Shown: piece by piece, positions 5,835-11,795 of the stretch
How the letters are laid out: each line of letters begins with the position of its first letter
Numbering within the stretch: position 1 is the first letter of the stretch
Assembly: GCA_028686565.1 (NCBI GenBank)
Contig: JAQUBU010000052.1
Coordinates: forward strand, 1-11,880
Source: Syntrophomonadaceae bacterium
Lineage (GTDB): Bacteria > Bacillota > Syntrophomonadia > Syntrophomonadales > Syntrophomonadaceae
DNA length: 11,880 nucleotides
Direction: 5' to 3'
The notes under the pieces: model-generated
Told to the model about the DNA's origin: nothing
The model's database searches: none
The model's input: the letters and a program-made list of their open reading frames with translations, nothing else
Translations under genes and position numbers: made by a program

Positions 5835-5886
5835 CCCCCTGAAACTCAAAATAATATTATTAATTTGAATAGGGGGTTTTGAGTTT
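5835..5886 (+). promoter_or_regulatory. Interlocked complementarity over the dodecin ribosome binding site
   Basis: CCCCCT (5835-5840) complements the SD segment AGGGGG (5871-5876). AAACTCAAAA (5842-5851) complements TTTTGAGTTT (5877-5886), which overlaps the start codon. The order A-B-A'-B' means the stems interlock (pseudoknot topology) or exclude each other; both would hide initiation signals. It matters only if transcription begins upstream of 5835. A forespore-type promoter match, GCATA (5824-5828), 18 bp, CAAAATA (5847-5853), would exclude part of it. Confidence 0.35.
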
Positions 5887-6079
5887 GCAGGTAAAAGTAG
5901 CGGAATTAGTAGGGGAATCAAGAAGAAGCTGGCAGGATGCAATTGAAAATGCAGTTAGCGAGGCTTCCCGGGATTTGGGTAATATCACTGGCGTAGAAGT
6001 ATATAACTGGACCGCTGACTGTGCTGACAACAAGATTGTTGAGTACAAGGCTAATATAAAAATAGCTTATCTGGGTTAA
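5885..6079 (+). CDS. Dodecin-family protein
   Basis: A 64-residue protein of the dodecin family (PF07311), whose members form hollow dodecamers, often storing flavin, in the cytosol. The family pattern is clear: VKVAELVGESRRSWQDAIEN (3-22), then the helix AVSEASRDLGNITGVEVYNW (23-42) and the final strand IVEYKANIKIAYLG (51-64). The aromatic Trp that stacks on flavin in the archaeal protein (W36 in VVWAEV) corresponds here to Gly36 of ITGVEV, as I believe is common in bacterial members, so flavin binding cannot be assumed; Trp42 is nearby. Start: TTG at 5885 has AGGGGG (5871-5876) at 8-nt spacing. An in-frame TTG at 5879 would be only 2 nt from the SD. The gene is monocistronic, between two related repeat hairpins. 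Confidence 0.85.
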   Translation: MQVKVAELVGESRRSWQDAIENAVSEASRDLGNITGVEVYNWTADCADNKIVEYKANIKIAYLG

Positions 6080-6178
6080 GCTTGCCGGTGACAAGGAATA
6101 ACAAGGGGACGGTCCTTTTGCCCCTCTCGCAAGAGGGGCAACAGGACCGTCCCCTTGTTATTCCTTGCCCTGACAAGC
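6080..6178. repeat. REP-like long hairpin, copy 2; bidirectional terminator between dodecin and zur
   Basis: A perfect 25-bp inverted repeat (6092-6116 with 6143-6167) carries the core ACAAGGGGACGGTCCT. It is capped by a second perfect 8-bp stem, GCCCCTCT (6120-6127) with AGAGGGGC (6132-6139), loop CGCA. An outer GCTTG/CAAGC pair (6080-6084 with 6174-6178) extends the fold. The sequence aligns with copy 1 from GGTGACAAGG onward, with a 3-nt deletion and changes in the first repeat unit. The zur stop codon and last two codons lie in the right arm. It separates the two convergent halves of the window. Confidence 0.88.
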
Positions 6179-6583
6179 CTGGCAACAGCCGTATACTTCA
6201 AAACGACACTCCAGATTACTGTACCCTGATGTCTGGGAAGAGTTTAATTCTTGCAGGGGACAGAAATCCATCGGGCTTATTTTACCGCAGGAACGGCAAA
6301 TCAGGTGATGGTGATGCTCTTCAATTTCACGCACGCTATAGGCGAAAATTCCGTTTGAGTCACGATCCACCCGGCATAGTATGCCGGAGCTGCTTAAAAG
6401 CTCCAGATTACGGCAAATGGTGGAAAAATCAATATTGGCTTGCTGCTTGGCTAATTCTTCAAACAAGGACTTGGCGGTTACCCAGCCTGAAGCGTGTGTT
6501 AAAGCTTCCAAAATTGCCTGGCGGGGCCTGGTTATTTTTAAATTCTTTTTTGACAATTGTTGGTTAATTTGTTTAAGATCCAT
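6158..6583 (-). CDS. zur: Fur-family regulator, probable zinc uptake regulator
   Basis: A cytosolic metal-sensing repressor of 141 residues, the family's usual size. A winged-helix DNA-binding domain covers about 1-80 (ITRPRQAILEAL 17-28; recognition helix region DFSTICRNLELLSSSGIL 52-69). The dimerisation/metal domain follows, with the His cluster EEHHHHLICRSCGK (88-101) and two structural-zinc CxxC pairs, Cys96/Cys99 and Cys134/Cys137. ATG 6583 has AAAGGAA (6598-6592) upstream. As last gene of znuA-znuC-znuB-zur, 23 nt after znuB, it is likely autoregulated through the palindrome at the znuA promoter. Sequence alone does not separate Zur from Fur, PerR or Mur; the zinc transporter operon supports Zur. 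Its final codons and stop lie within the repeat hairpin 6080-6178. Confidence 0.88.
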   Translation of the reverse strand: MDLKQINQQLSKKNLKITRPRQAILEALTHASGWVTAKSLFEELAKQQANIDFSTICRNLELLSSSGILCRVDRDSNGIFAYSVREIEEHHHHLICRSCGKISPMDFCPLQELNSSQTSGYSNLECRFEVYGCCQACQGKE

Positions 6584-6606
6584 GCTCGCTTGTTCCTTTC
6601 TGATTT

Positions 6607-7476
6607 TTATTCAATATTATGAGCGGAGTTGGCAGCGGAGTCCAAATTCCTGTGCATATTGCGCAAATGTAAGCGGAAATACCGCAAGACCAGCTGTGTA
6701 AGACTGTATACCGTAACCGACAGGATTACGATCGCAGCTCCGGAAGCCAGATTGTAGTGATAAGAAAGGGCCAGACCGGCCAAACAGAGCATCGCCCCCA
6801 GTATTACTGACAGTCCCATTATAGCAGGCAGGTCGTTGCGGAAAAGACGAGCCAGGGCTGGAGGAACACAGAGCAGGGCCAGGATTAGAATAATACCGAC
6901 CACACGAATAAGCACGACTACGGTCAGGGCAATCATGGCGTAGGTTAACGATTCAGCCAGAACCATGGGCAAGCCCAGTGCATTGCTGAATTCTTCATCA
7001 AACAGATAGGCCTGCAGGAGATGGAAAAAAGAAAAACTAATAAAAAGCAGCATAGCATCGAGAACTGCCATAACCCATAAATCACTGCGGGAAACGGTCA
7101 GAATATCGCCGAACAGGTAAGTACTCATGCTTGGAGGATAACCGGGAGTAAAGGAAATAAAGAGTATGCCCAGGGCCATACCCAGAGGCCAGAACATACC
7201 GATGAGTACATCGGGCATTACACTGGAGCGCCGCTGGATTTGGGCAATGGATAAGGCTGAAAAAAGGGAAAAGCCAAGTGCCGTATACATTGGCTCCACA
7301 TCCAGGTAATAGCCCAGGCCAATACCTCCGAAAGCAGTATGGGCAATTCCGCCGCTCATCATAACCAGCCGCTTTTCAACAATGATCGGCCCAATGATCC
7401 CGCAGGCCAGGCTGGACAGCAAGGCTCCCATAAGGGCATTTTGCAAGAAATTATATTCAAATATAGATGAGATCAT
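6607..7476 (-). CDS. znuB: Zinc ABC transporter, membrane permease
   Basis: An ABC-3 family inner-membrane permease of 289 residues that forms the Zn/Mn channel with the ATPase ZnuC and receives metal from ZnuA. About eight hydrophobic segments are visible. Family landmarks are GPIIVEKRLVMMSGGIAHTA (29-48), MSTYLFGDIL (116-125), FDEEFSNALGL (158-168) and the conserved stretch VVGIILILALLCVPPALARL (191-210). The C-terminal tail is short, polar and slightly His/Asn-rich. ATG 7476 overlaps the znuC stop by 4 nt (ATGA) and has CGGAGGA upstream, so the genes are coupled. Mn permeases (MntB-like) are close relatives; specificity is inferred from the Zur-like gene that follows. Confidence 0.93.
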   Translation of the reverse strand: MISSIFEYNFLQNALMGALLSSLACGIIGPIIVEKRLVMMSGGIAHTAFGGIGLGYYLDVEPMYTALGFSLFSALSIAQIQRRSSVMPDVLIGMFWPLGMALGILFISFTPGYPPSMSTYLFGDILTVSRSDLWVMAVLDAMLLFISFSFFHLLQAYLFDEEFSNALGLPMVLAESLTYAMIALTVVVLIRVVGIILILALLCVPPALARLFRNDLPAIMGLSVILGAMLCLAGLALSYHYNLASGAAIVILSVTVYSLTQLVLRYFRLHLRNMHRNLDSAANSAHNIE

Positions 7477-8246
7477 GATCTTCCTCCGTGTTCTTCCAGG
7501 ACCCGGTGAGGTACGCCGTGAGCGATTAGATCCACCGGACAGCCGTAAAGCTGCATAATAAGGTCGGTACTGATATCAGGTTCTCCATGGTAATGAAGGT
7601 AATGGTTGATGCAGGCAATATCACGTACATAGGCACTGATGGCCAGGGTATCGTGTGTAACCATAACAATGGTTATCTCTTTATTAAGTTCCTGCAATAA
7701 CTCATAGACCATGCTGCTGGCATTGGCATCCAGACCGCTGGTGGGTTCATCCAAAAGCAGCAAAACTGGTTCAACTGCCAGAGCCCGGGCGATTAAAACT
7801 CTCTGCCACTGACCGCTGGACAATTGCCCGATCTGGCGTTCGGCAAGGTTCAAAACGTCCAGGCGAGTGAGGCAGTAGTTTACCATGTTCCGATCGGCAG
7901 GGCTATAACGATGAAAAATGGGCAATTTACCAGCCAATCTTGCCAAAGAGACTACCTCGCGCACTGAAATGGGGAACCGGCGATTGATATTTGCCGCCTG
8001 GGGAACGTAACCGACCAGGCGGCGATTTTCTTGCGGGTCCTGTCCTAATATGCGCACCTGTCCAACCCAGGGTTCAAGCAGACCCAGCATAACCTTCAAA
8101 AGGGTGGTTTTGCCCCCTCCATTGGGACCGATAATCCCGGTAAAGCTGCCTGCTGCAATGTTTAGATTTATGTTTTCCAGGGCGGGATTATTGTCGTAGC
8201 CGGCACTTACATTTTGCAGACTAACCGCCGGAATCATTTCATTCAA
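7473..8246 (-). CDS. znuC: Zinc ABC transporter, ATP-binding protein
   Basis: The cytosolic ATPase of the zinc importer, 257 residues from the start chosen here. Walker A is GPNGGGKTT (40-48), the Q-loop Gln83 lies in YVPQ, the ABC signature is LSSGQ (142-146), Walker B is LLLLDEP (162-168), the D-loop is GLDA (171-174) and the switch histidine is His198 (MVTHD). Start: SD AAGGTGG (8261-8255) is 8 nt from TTG 8246. The in-frame GTG at 8258 overlaps that SD, and the ATG at 8237 is 17 nt away, so TTG 8246 is preferred with moderate certainty. It lies 46 nt after znuA and overlaps znuB by 4 nt. The operon order A-C-B-regulator is common in Gram-positive zinc loci. Confidence 0.93.
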   Translation of the reverse strand: MNEMIPAVSLQNVSAGYDNNPALENINLNIAAGSFTGIIGPNGGGKTTLLKVMLGLLEPWVGQVRILGQDPQENRRLVGYVPQAANINRRFPISVREVVSLARLAGKLPIFHRYSPADRNMVNYCLTRLDVLNLAERQIGQLSSGQWQRVLIARALAVEPVLLLLDEPTSGLDANASSMVYELLQELNKEITIVMVTHDTLAISAYVRDIACINHYLHYHGEPDISTDLIMQLYGCPVDLIAHGVPHRVLEEHGGRS

Positions 8247-8292
8247 ATTTAATACCACCTTAACTTAGTGTATATAAAAGTATAGCAAAAAT

Positions 8293-9219
8293 CTATTGCT
8301 GCTGCATAACCGAGGTAAAAGCCTGGGCAGTTTTGCGGAGATTATTAATATAATCGGGAGCCAGGGGAGCGATAAGCCGGGCCTCCCCCCCCAGTTCCTG
8401 CGCCAGGCTACGGGCTTGTTTGCTGTCCATTTCCGCCTGGTAGAATACTACCTTTATCTTTTCCTTTTTAGCCTGATCTATTACAGCCTGGAAGTCATGG
8501 ACTGTGGCTTCCTTGCCTTCTTCTTCCAGGGCAATCATTTTGAGACCATAATCATCAGCAAAGTAGCCCATGGCGGGATGATAGACAATAAAACTCTGCC
8601 CGGCAACCTTACCCAGTGATGAGGATATATCCTTATCCAGTTTTTCCAGTTCCTTTTGATAGGCGAGGGCATTGTTTTGATAGCTGTCAGCATGCTGGGG
8701 GTCGAGGGCGGTTAATTCGGCAGCTATAACCTTTATCATCTCTTTTGCCCTTTTGGGGGAAAGCCAGCGATGGGGGTCGCTTTCTCCCGCAGCCATTTCC
8801 CGGGCAGGATAAACTTGATCGACTTTAGCTGCCAGATCCACCACTTTCATTTGGGGGTTGGCCTCCTGGAGCCGGGGTAAAATACCGTTCGTTTCGGCGG
8901 GTACTGCAATGGCGAAATAAAGTTTGGCATCACTTAATTGTTCCATGATCTGGGGGGAAGGGGCATAGTTTTCAGGGCTGGCGCCCGGCGGAATCATGGT
9001 TACCACTTCGACCATATCACCGCCCACCGCTCCAACAAATGTGGCCTGGGGTACTATGGATACGGCCACCCGCAGTTTAGCAGTATTGCTGGGGATGGCA
9101 GGATTTTGGCTGCTGGTCTTTTGACTGTTGCTGTTGCTGCAAGCGGATACTGCCAGCAGAGCCAGGATAAACATGGATAAAAGGATAATAGTCTTGACTT
9201 TCCGATTTCCATTTAACAT
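8293..9219 (-). CDS. znuA: Zinc ABC transporter, substrate-binding lipoprotein
   Basis: A cluster A-I (ZnuA/TroA, PF01297) metal-binding protein tethered outside the membrane. Residues 1-27 form a lipoprotein signal with lipobox AVSAC, lipidated Cys27, followed by a Ser/Asn/Gln-rich linker. Of the four expected metal ligands, His150 (DPHRWLSP), His214 (VYHPAMGYFADDYGL) and Asp289 (LAPDY) are present. The first, normally His in the PPGxDPHxYEP motif, is replaced: IPPGASPENYAPSP (76-89) carries Glu83 there. No His-rich loop is present, unlike many zinc-specific members. Start: ATG 9219 has AAAAGGAGG (9234-9226) at 6-nt spacing; the upstream in-frame ATG at 9252 lies inside the palindromic operator. 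The product has 308 residues. Affinity for Zn over Mn is inferred from the Zur context. Confidence 0.93.
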   Translation of the reverse strand: MLNGNRKVKTIILLSMFILALLAVSACSNSNSQKTSSQNPAIPSNTAKLRVAVSIVPQATFVGAVGGDMVEVVTMIPPGASPENYAPSPQIMEQLSDAKLYFAIAVPAETNGILPRLQEANPQMKVVDLAAKVDQVYPAREMAAGESDPHRWLSPKRAKEMIKVIAAELTALDPQHADSYQNNALAYQKELEKLDKDISSSLGKVAGQSFIVYHPAMGYFADDYGLKMIALEEEGKEATVHDFQAVIDQAKKEKIKVVFYQAEMDSKQARSLAQELGGEARLIAPLAPDYINNLRKTAQAFTSVMQQQ

Positions 9220-9232
9220 AAACAACCTCCTT

Positions 9233-9276
9233 TTGCAATAATATAAATGCAAGTACTTGCATTTATATTATTGCAA
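9233..9276. promoter_or_regulatory. 44-bp perfect palindrome, probable Zur operator of znuACB-zur
   Basis: The sequence from 9233 to 9276 equals its own reverse complement, centred on GTAC (9253-9256). TTGCAA begins and ends it, with TGCAAGTACTTGCA in the middle. It covers the -10 element and extends to the SD of znuA. Repressor binding there would block transcription. Nested TGCA half-sites allow one central dimer or adjacent dimers. It does not match the B. subtilis Zur box I know, so the regulator is inferred from position. Confidence 0.75.
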
Positions 9277-9296
9277 TGAGATGAAGCGAATGTCAA
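9267..9296 (-). promoter_or_regulatory. Sigma-A promoter of znuA
   Basis: On the - strand a perfect TTGACA (9296-9291), an 18-bp spacer and AATAAT (9272-9267, one mismatch). The -10 lies within the distal end of the 44-bp palindrome, the classic arrangement for a repressed promoter. Confidence 0.7.
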
Positions 9297-9766
9297 TAGA
9301 TGTAAATTAATTTTGAGAGAATTGTTACCCGTAATGTTCAGTGCCCCCGAGAGAGCAGGGAAATACCCGCCAAAAAGAAATCAAAATTATTTTCCCATGA
9401 AAAAGGGAAGGCCATATCAATCTTCATAAGGTTAAGAATTGGTCTCCCCCATGTCATTAGCTTTATATTTGAGTAAAACAAACTGTTTAAGGCATTATTT
9501 TAAGAATGGCAATCTCCGGCATGCTGGTGCTCGGAACAGACAGATCCGCTGCTTTTTAGATTGTCTCCCTCCCATGCCACCGGTGATTATTGTTTTTACT
9601 CCCATATTTTCCGAGAAATCCCGGCAGAAAGCCGGGTTCGTGTCCAGGGTTATTTACCTGGCTCAAGCTTTGAGTATCGGTATCGTATAATGCAAAACAC
9701 TCACAATGACCAAAATGCTGGCAAACCATCTCGTTTCCCTGGGCCTATTAACATTAATCTACCTAC
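9297..9766. other. Gene-free stretch between znuA and the DUF134-NifX gene
   Basis: No convincing gene. A + strand frame open over 9439-9690 has no SD, no homology I recognise for its first half and poor codon use. Its later part (about 9577-9687) faintly resembles the N-terminus of class I glutamine amidotransferases and could be a remnant. CCCGGC (9620-9625) and GCCGGG (9631-9636) form a 6-bp hairpin that might stop the - strand transcript arriving from the DUF134-NifX gene, although only a weak T-run follows. Confidence 0.4.
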
Positions 9767-10522
9767 TCAAATATTGTTGGCAACATTTATTATGGGTAAT
9801 TCTCCTGCTTTGTACTGTTTAAGTACCGTTTTCAAATCCATACCTTCACCTGCAGAATATATCTTTACCCCAGCTTTTTGCATTACGGCAAAGGCTTTGG
9901 GGCCAATACGATTGCATATCAGGTTTCCTACACCGTGTTTAAGCAGTTCCCGGGCGGCTCCGGTTCCTGCGCCTTGATTTAGATCTGGCCCGCTGTTGCT
10001 GATCGCGCTGAAGTTTTGCTGAGCTTCATCCCAGAGCATAAAACATGCGCAGCGTCCAAAACGACCATCGACTAAAGCTGAGGGAGAATCAGCATTGGCG
10101 CAGATAGCTATTTTTGCATCAGCCACACAAATTGAACTTTTATGACTTCTGTCATCCTCGATATTATCCTTCCGGTAAAGACAATGATCACTGCGTTTTT
10201 TCAAATGCTCGTGCCTACGGCATTGACCCTGGCCCAGGCAATAATTGCCGCCTTCAATACGAATAGCATGGCCTTCTATCAGAGCTTTAGCTATTTTGGC
10301 CCTACCTTCTATTAGAATACGCTGAAAGGTAGGCCGGGATACGCCCATGCGCTCAGCACCTTCTTCCTGTTCCAGGCCCAGGAGATCCTTAAGCCGAATG
10401 GCTTCCAGTTCTTCCAATTTGACCACTACTTCCTGCAGAGTAGAACGAGGTATTCCTGCAGGCTTAAAGGCACTGACCTTGGGTATTGATTCAACTCTCC
10501 GGCATTTTGGTTCTCGGGCCAT
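9767..10522 (-). CDS. DUF134 (UPF0251) - NifX-type fusion protein
   Basis: A two-domain protein of 251 residues. Residues 1 to about 92 are DUF134: a CRRVESIP start, FKPAGIP (19-25), LEELEAIRLKDLLGLEQEEG (36-55) and a helix-turn-helix ERMGVSRPTFQRIL (57-70). Residues about 136-240 are a dinitrogenase Fe-Mo cofactor biosynthesis (NifX/NifB C-terminal, PF02579) domain with ADAKIAICAN, VDGRFGRCACF (151-161), the glycine-rich QGAGTGAARELL (183-194) and IGPKAFAVMQKAGVKIY (206-222). The linker 93-135 has several Cys and His (CLGQGQCRRHEH, DHCLYR). NifX-type domains bind Fe-S clusters; DUF134 is presumed DNA-binding. ATG 10522 is preferred over GTG 10528, which overlaps the SD GGGAGAG. It follows mrp by 52 nt in the same direction. 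A nitrogenase role is unlikely because no nif genes are visible. Confidence 0.85.
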   Translation of the reverse strand: MAREPKCRRVESIPKVSAFKPAGIPRSTLQEVVVKLEELEAIRLKDLLGLEQEEGAERMGVSRPTFQRILIEGRAKIAKALIEGHAIRIEGGNYCLGQGQCRRHEHLKKRSDHCLYRKDNIEDDRSHKSSICVADAKIAICANADSPSALVDGRFGRCACFMLWDEAQQNFSAISNSGPDLNQGAGTGAARELLKHGVGNLICNRIGPKAFAVMQKAGVKIYSAGEGMDLKTVLKQYKAGELPIINVANNI

Positions 10523-10574
10523 ACTCACTCTCCCATTTCCATCAATCTATTAAAAACATTCCATGTTGTTTGTA

Positions 10575-11387
10575 CTATTCGGTTTTAGCGACGATTTTTT
10601 CCACGATGGCAGCTATTTCGGCTGAATAGTAATCTTCAACTTTTCCCTGATCGACTAATTTGTTAAGATTGACATCCCAGGGCATGCTCCCCAGAAGTTC
10701 AATACCCATTTTAGCAGCTAGAGATTCACCCTGGCTTTCACCGAATATTTTCAAGCGTCCATTACATTCCGGGCAGATTAATTCGTTCATGTTTTCGATT
10801 AAACCCAAAATTGGTGTCTTAATTTGATTAGCCATTTTGACTGCCTTTTTAACTATCATATAAGCCAGATCCTGAGGCGAAGAAACAATGACCAGACCGC
10901 TGACCGGCAAGGTTTGCAGAACAGTCAGGGGAACATCACCGGTGCCGGGAGGAAGATCCACTACCAGGTAATCCAACTCCTGCCAGTCCACCTCTTCCCA
11001 GAATTGTTTAACTGCTCCTGCCAGCAAGGGGCCTCGCCAAATTACGGGGTCATCTTCTTCTTTTAGCATGAAATTGGTTGATATCATTTTAATTCCGCTG
11101 CGGGTTAAAGCCGGGGTAATTCCAAAATCAGTACCGGTCAAGTTTACATGCTTCAAGCCAAAAGCACGGGGTTGGCTGGGGCCTGTTATGTCGGCATCCA
11201 GTATGCCAACCTTAAATCCGGATTTAGCAAGGGTGCTGGCAACCAAGGCGGTTACTGTGGATTTGCCTACTCCGCCTTTGCCGCTCATTACAGCAATTAC
11301 GCGGTTAATGCTATTCAGAGACCCAACCAGATTCTTTGACGCGTCATCCTCGGGCATTTTGATTTCCATACCTTTGTTATTAGTCAT
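10575..11387 (-). CDS. mrp: Mrp/NBP35-family Fe-S cluster carrier ATPase
   Basis: A cytosolic P-loop ATPase (MinD/ParA superfamily, ApbC/NBP35 branch) of 270 residues that assembles and delivers Fe-S clusters. The deviant Walker A is SGKGGVGKST (35-44) with the second Lys typical of the family. Others are DADITGPSQP (65-74), the invariant LVVDLPPGTGD (141-151) and the CPEC pair (Cys205, Cys208) that binds a bridging Fe-S cluster in the dimer. No N-terminal DUF59 domain is present. Start: ATG 11387 with AGAGGA (11400-11395) upstream; the TTG before it is less likely. It pairs with the DUF134-NifX gene, an association I recall from anaerobes. The upstream neighbour is a broken MinD-like ATPase, so mrp may survive from a larger Fe-S ATPase cluster. 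No clear promoter of its own was found. Confidence 0.92.
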   Translation of the reverse strand: MTNNKGMEIKMPEDDASKNLVGSLNSINRVIAVMSGKGGVGKSTVTALVASTLAKSGFKVGILDADITGPSQPRAFGLKHVNLTGTDFGITPALTRSGIKMISTNFMLKEEDDPVIWRGPLLAGAVKQFWEEVDWQELDYLVVDLPPGTGDVPLTVLQTLPVSGLVIVSSPQDLAYMIVKKAVKMANQIKTPILGLIENMNELICPECNGRLKIFGESQGESLAAKMGIELLGSMPWDVNLNKLVDQGKVEDYYSAEIAAIVEKIVAKTE

Positions 11388-11513
11388 CAAACGATCCTCT
11401 TTTCTTTATTATAGTATAGTATCTGTAAATTTTGCCAGATTAGCACTCAGGACCTTAATAATTTCTGACAGCAGTACCGGACAATTCCCTGGCTGATAGC
11501 CTCAAATATGTCC

Positions 11514-11693
11514 TCATGGTAAGATATCCAGCCCAGCAGGCGAATCGCCAAGCTTAAGGGCTGAGAAAAAACCGGCATCTGGTTCGTCTGCATCGGTATC
11601 CAGCAAAACTGTGTTTAACTTTTAGAATTAGGTCAAACAAACGGCCGGCAAAGTCTGCCGTATCCCATTACCACCCGACACAGCTATGCGCAG
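11514..11693 (-). pseudogene. Frameshifted 5' remnant of a MinD-superfamily ATPase
   Basis: Three frames read in series on the - strand give a recognisable ATPase N-terminus. First, CTG (11693) then RIAVSGGNG, a decayed Walker A. After a frame change comes TADFAGRLFDLILK. After another comes TVLLDTDADEPDAGFFSALK, the conserved LLDTDADEPN block of P-loop ATPases with an inserted ferredoxin domain, then LGDSPAGLDILP and TGA at 11516-11514. The expected ATG is CTG, but an SD (GGAGGT, 11706-11701) remains 7 nt before it. The rest of the gene, including the ferredoxin region, is missing, although open codons such as DIFEAISQGIVRY follow near 11500. Such ATPases are often encoded with NifX-type and Mrp genes in anaerobes. 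Sequencing error could explain a frameshift, but not the lost start, damaged Walker A and missing remainder. Confidence 0.7.
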
Positions 11694-11740
11694 CAGTATC
11701 ACCTCCAACAATAGTATAGGATATTAATATAATAATAATT

Positions 11741-11756
11741 ATGGTCATATGACCAT
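11741..11756. promoter_or_regulatory. 16-bp perfect palindrome, candidate operator
   Basis: ATGGTCATATGACCAT is a perfect palindrome just downstream of the promoter-like site at 11767-11795, at about +4 to +20 on the - strand, a usual repressor position. The regulator is unknown. Confidence 0.5.
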
Positions 11757-11766
11757 TATGTTAATG

Positions 11767-11795
11767 AGTTTATGACAATTATAAAATTATGTCAA
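11767..11795 (-). promoter_or_regulatory. Promoter-like site of the degraded ATPase gene
   Basis: On the - strand a perfect TTGACA (11795-11790), a 17-bp spacer and TAAACT (11772-11767, four of six matches). It is the only promoter candidate seen upstream of mrp and may now drive mrp and the DUF134-NifX gene across the pseudogene. Confidence 0.45.

Noticed and set aside
6082..6701. Two + strand open frames (6082-6567 and 6381-6701)
   Set aside because: Both are antisense to zur and the znuB 3' end; zur has complete Fur-family motifs on the - strand.
8296..9180. + strand frames over znuA
   Set aside because: Shadows of the lipoprotein gene, which has a lipobox and conserved metal ligands.
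9219..9252. ATG at 9252 as znuA start
   Set aside because: It lies within the 44-bp palindrome; ATG 9219 has a strong SD and begins a normal lipoprotein signal peptide.
11408..11418. TATAAT/TATACT on the - strand just before mrp
   Set aside because: No -35 at the right distance, and transcription would start almost on the SD.
10824..11496. + strand frames over mrp (up to 142 codons)
   Set aside because: Antisense to a full-length ATPase with all motifs; no SD.
11774..11795. TGACA...TGTCA inverted pair upstream of the pseudogene
   Set aside because: Only the 5-bp ends match; it is largely the TTGACA element plus AT-rich chance.
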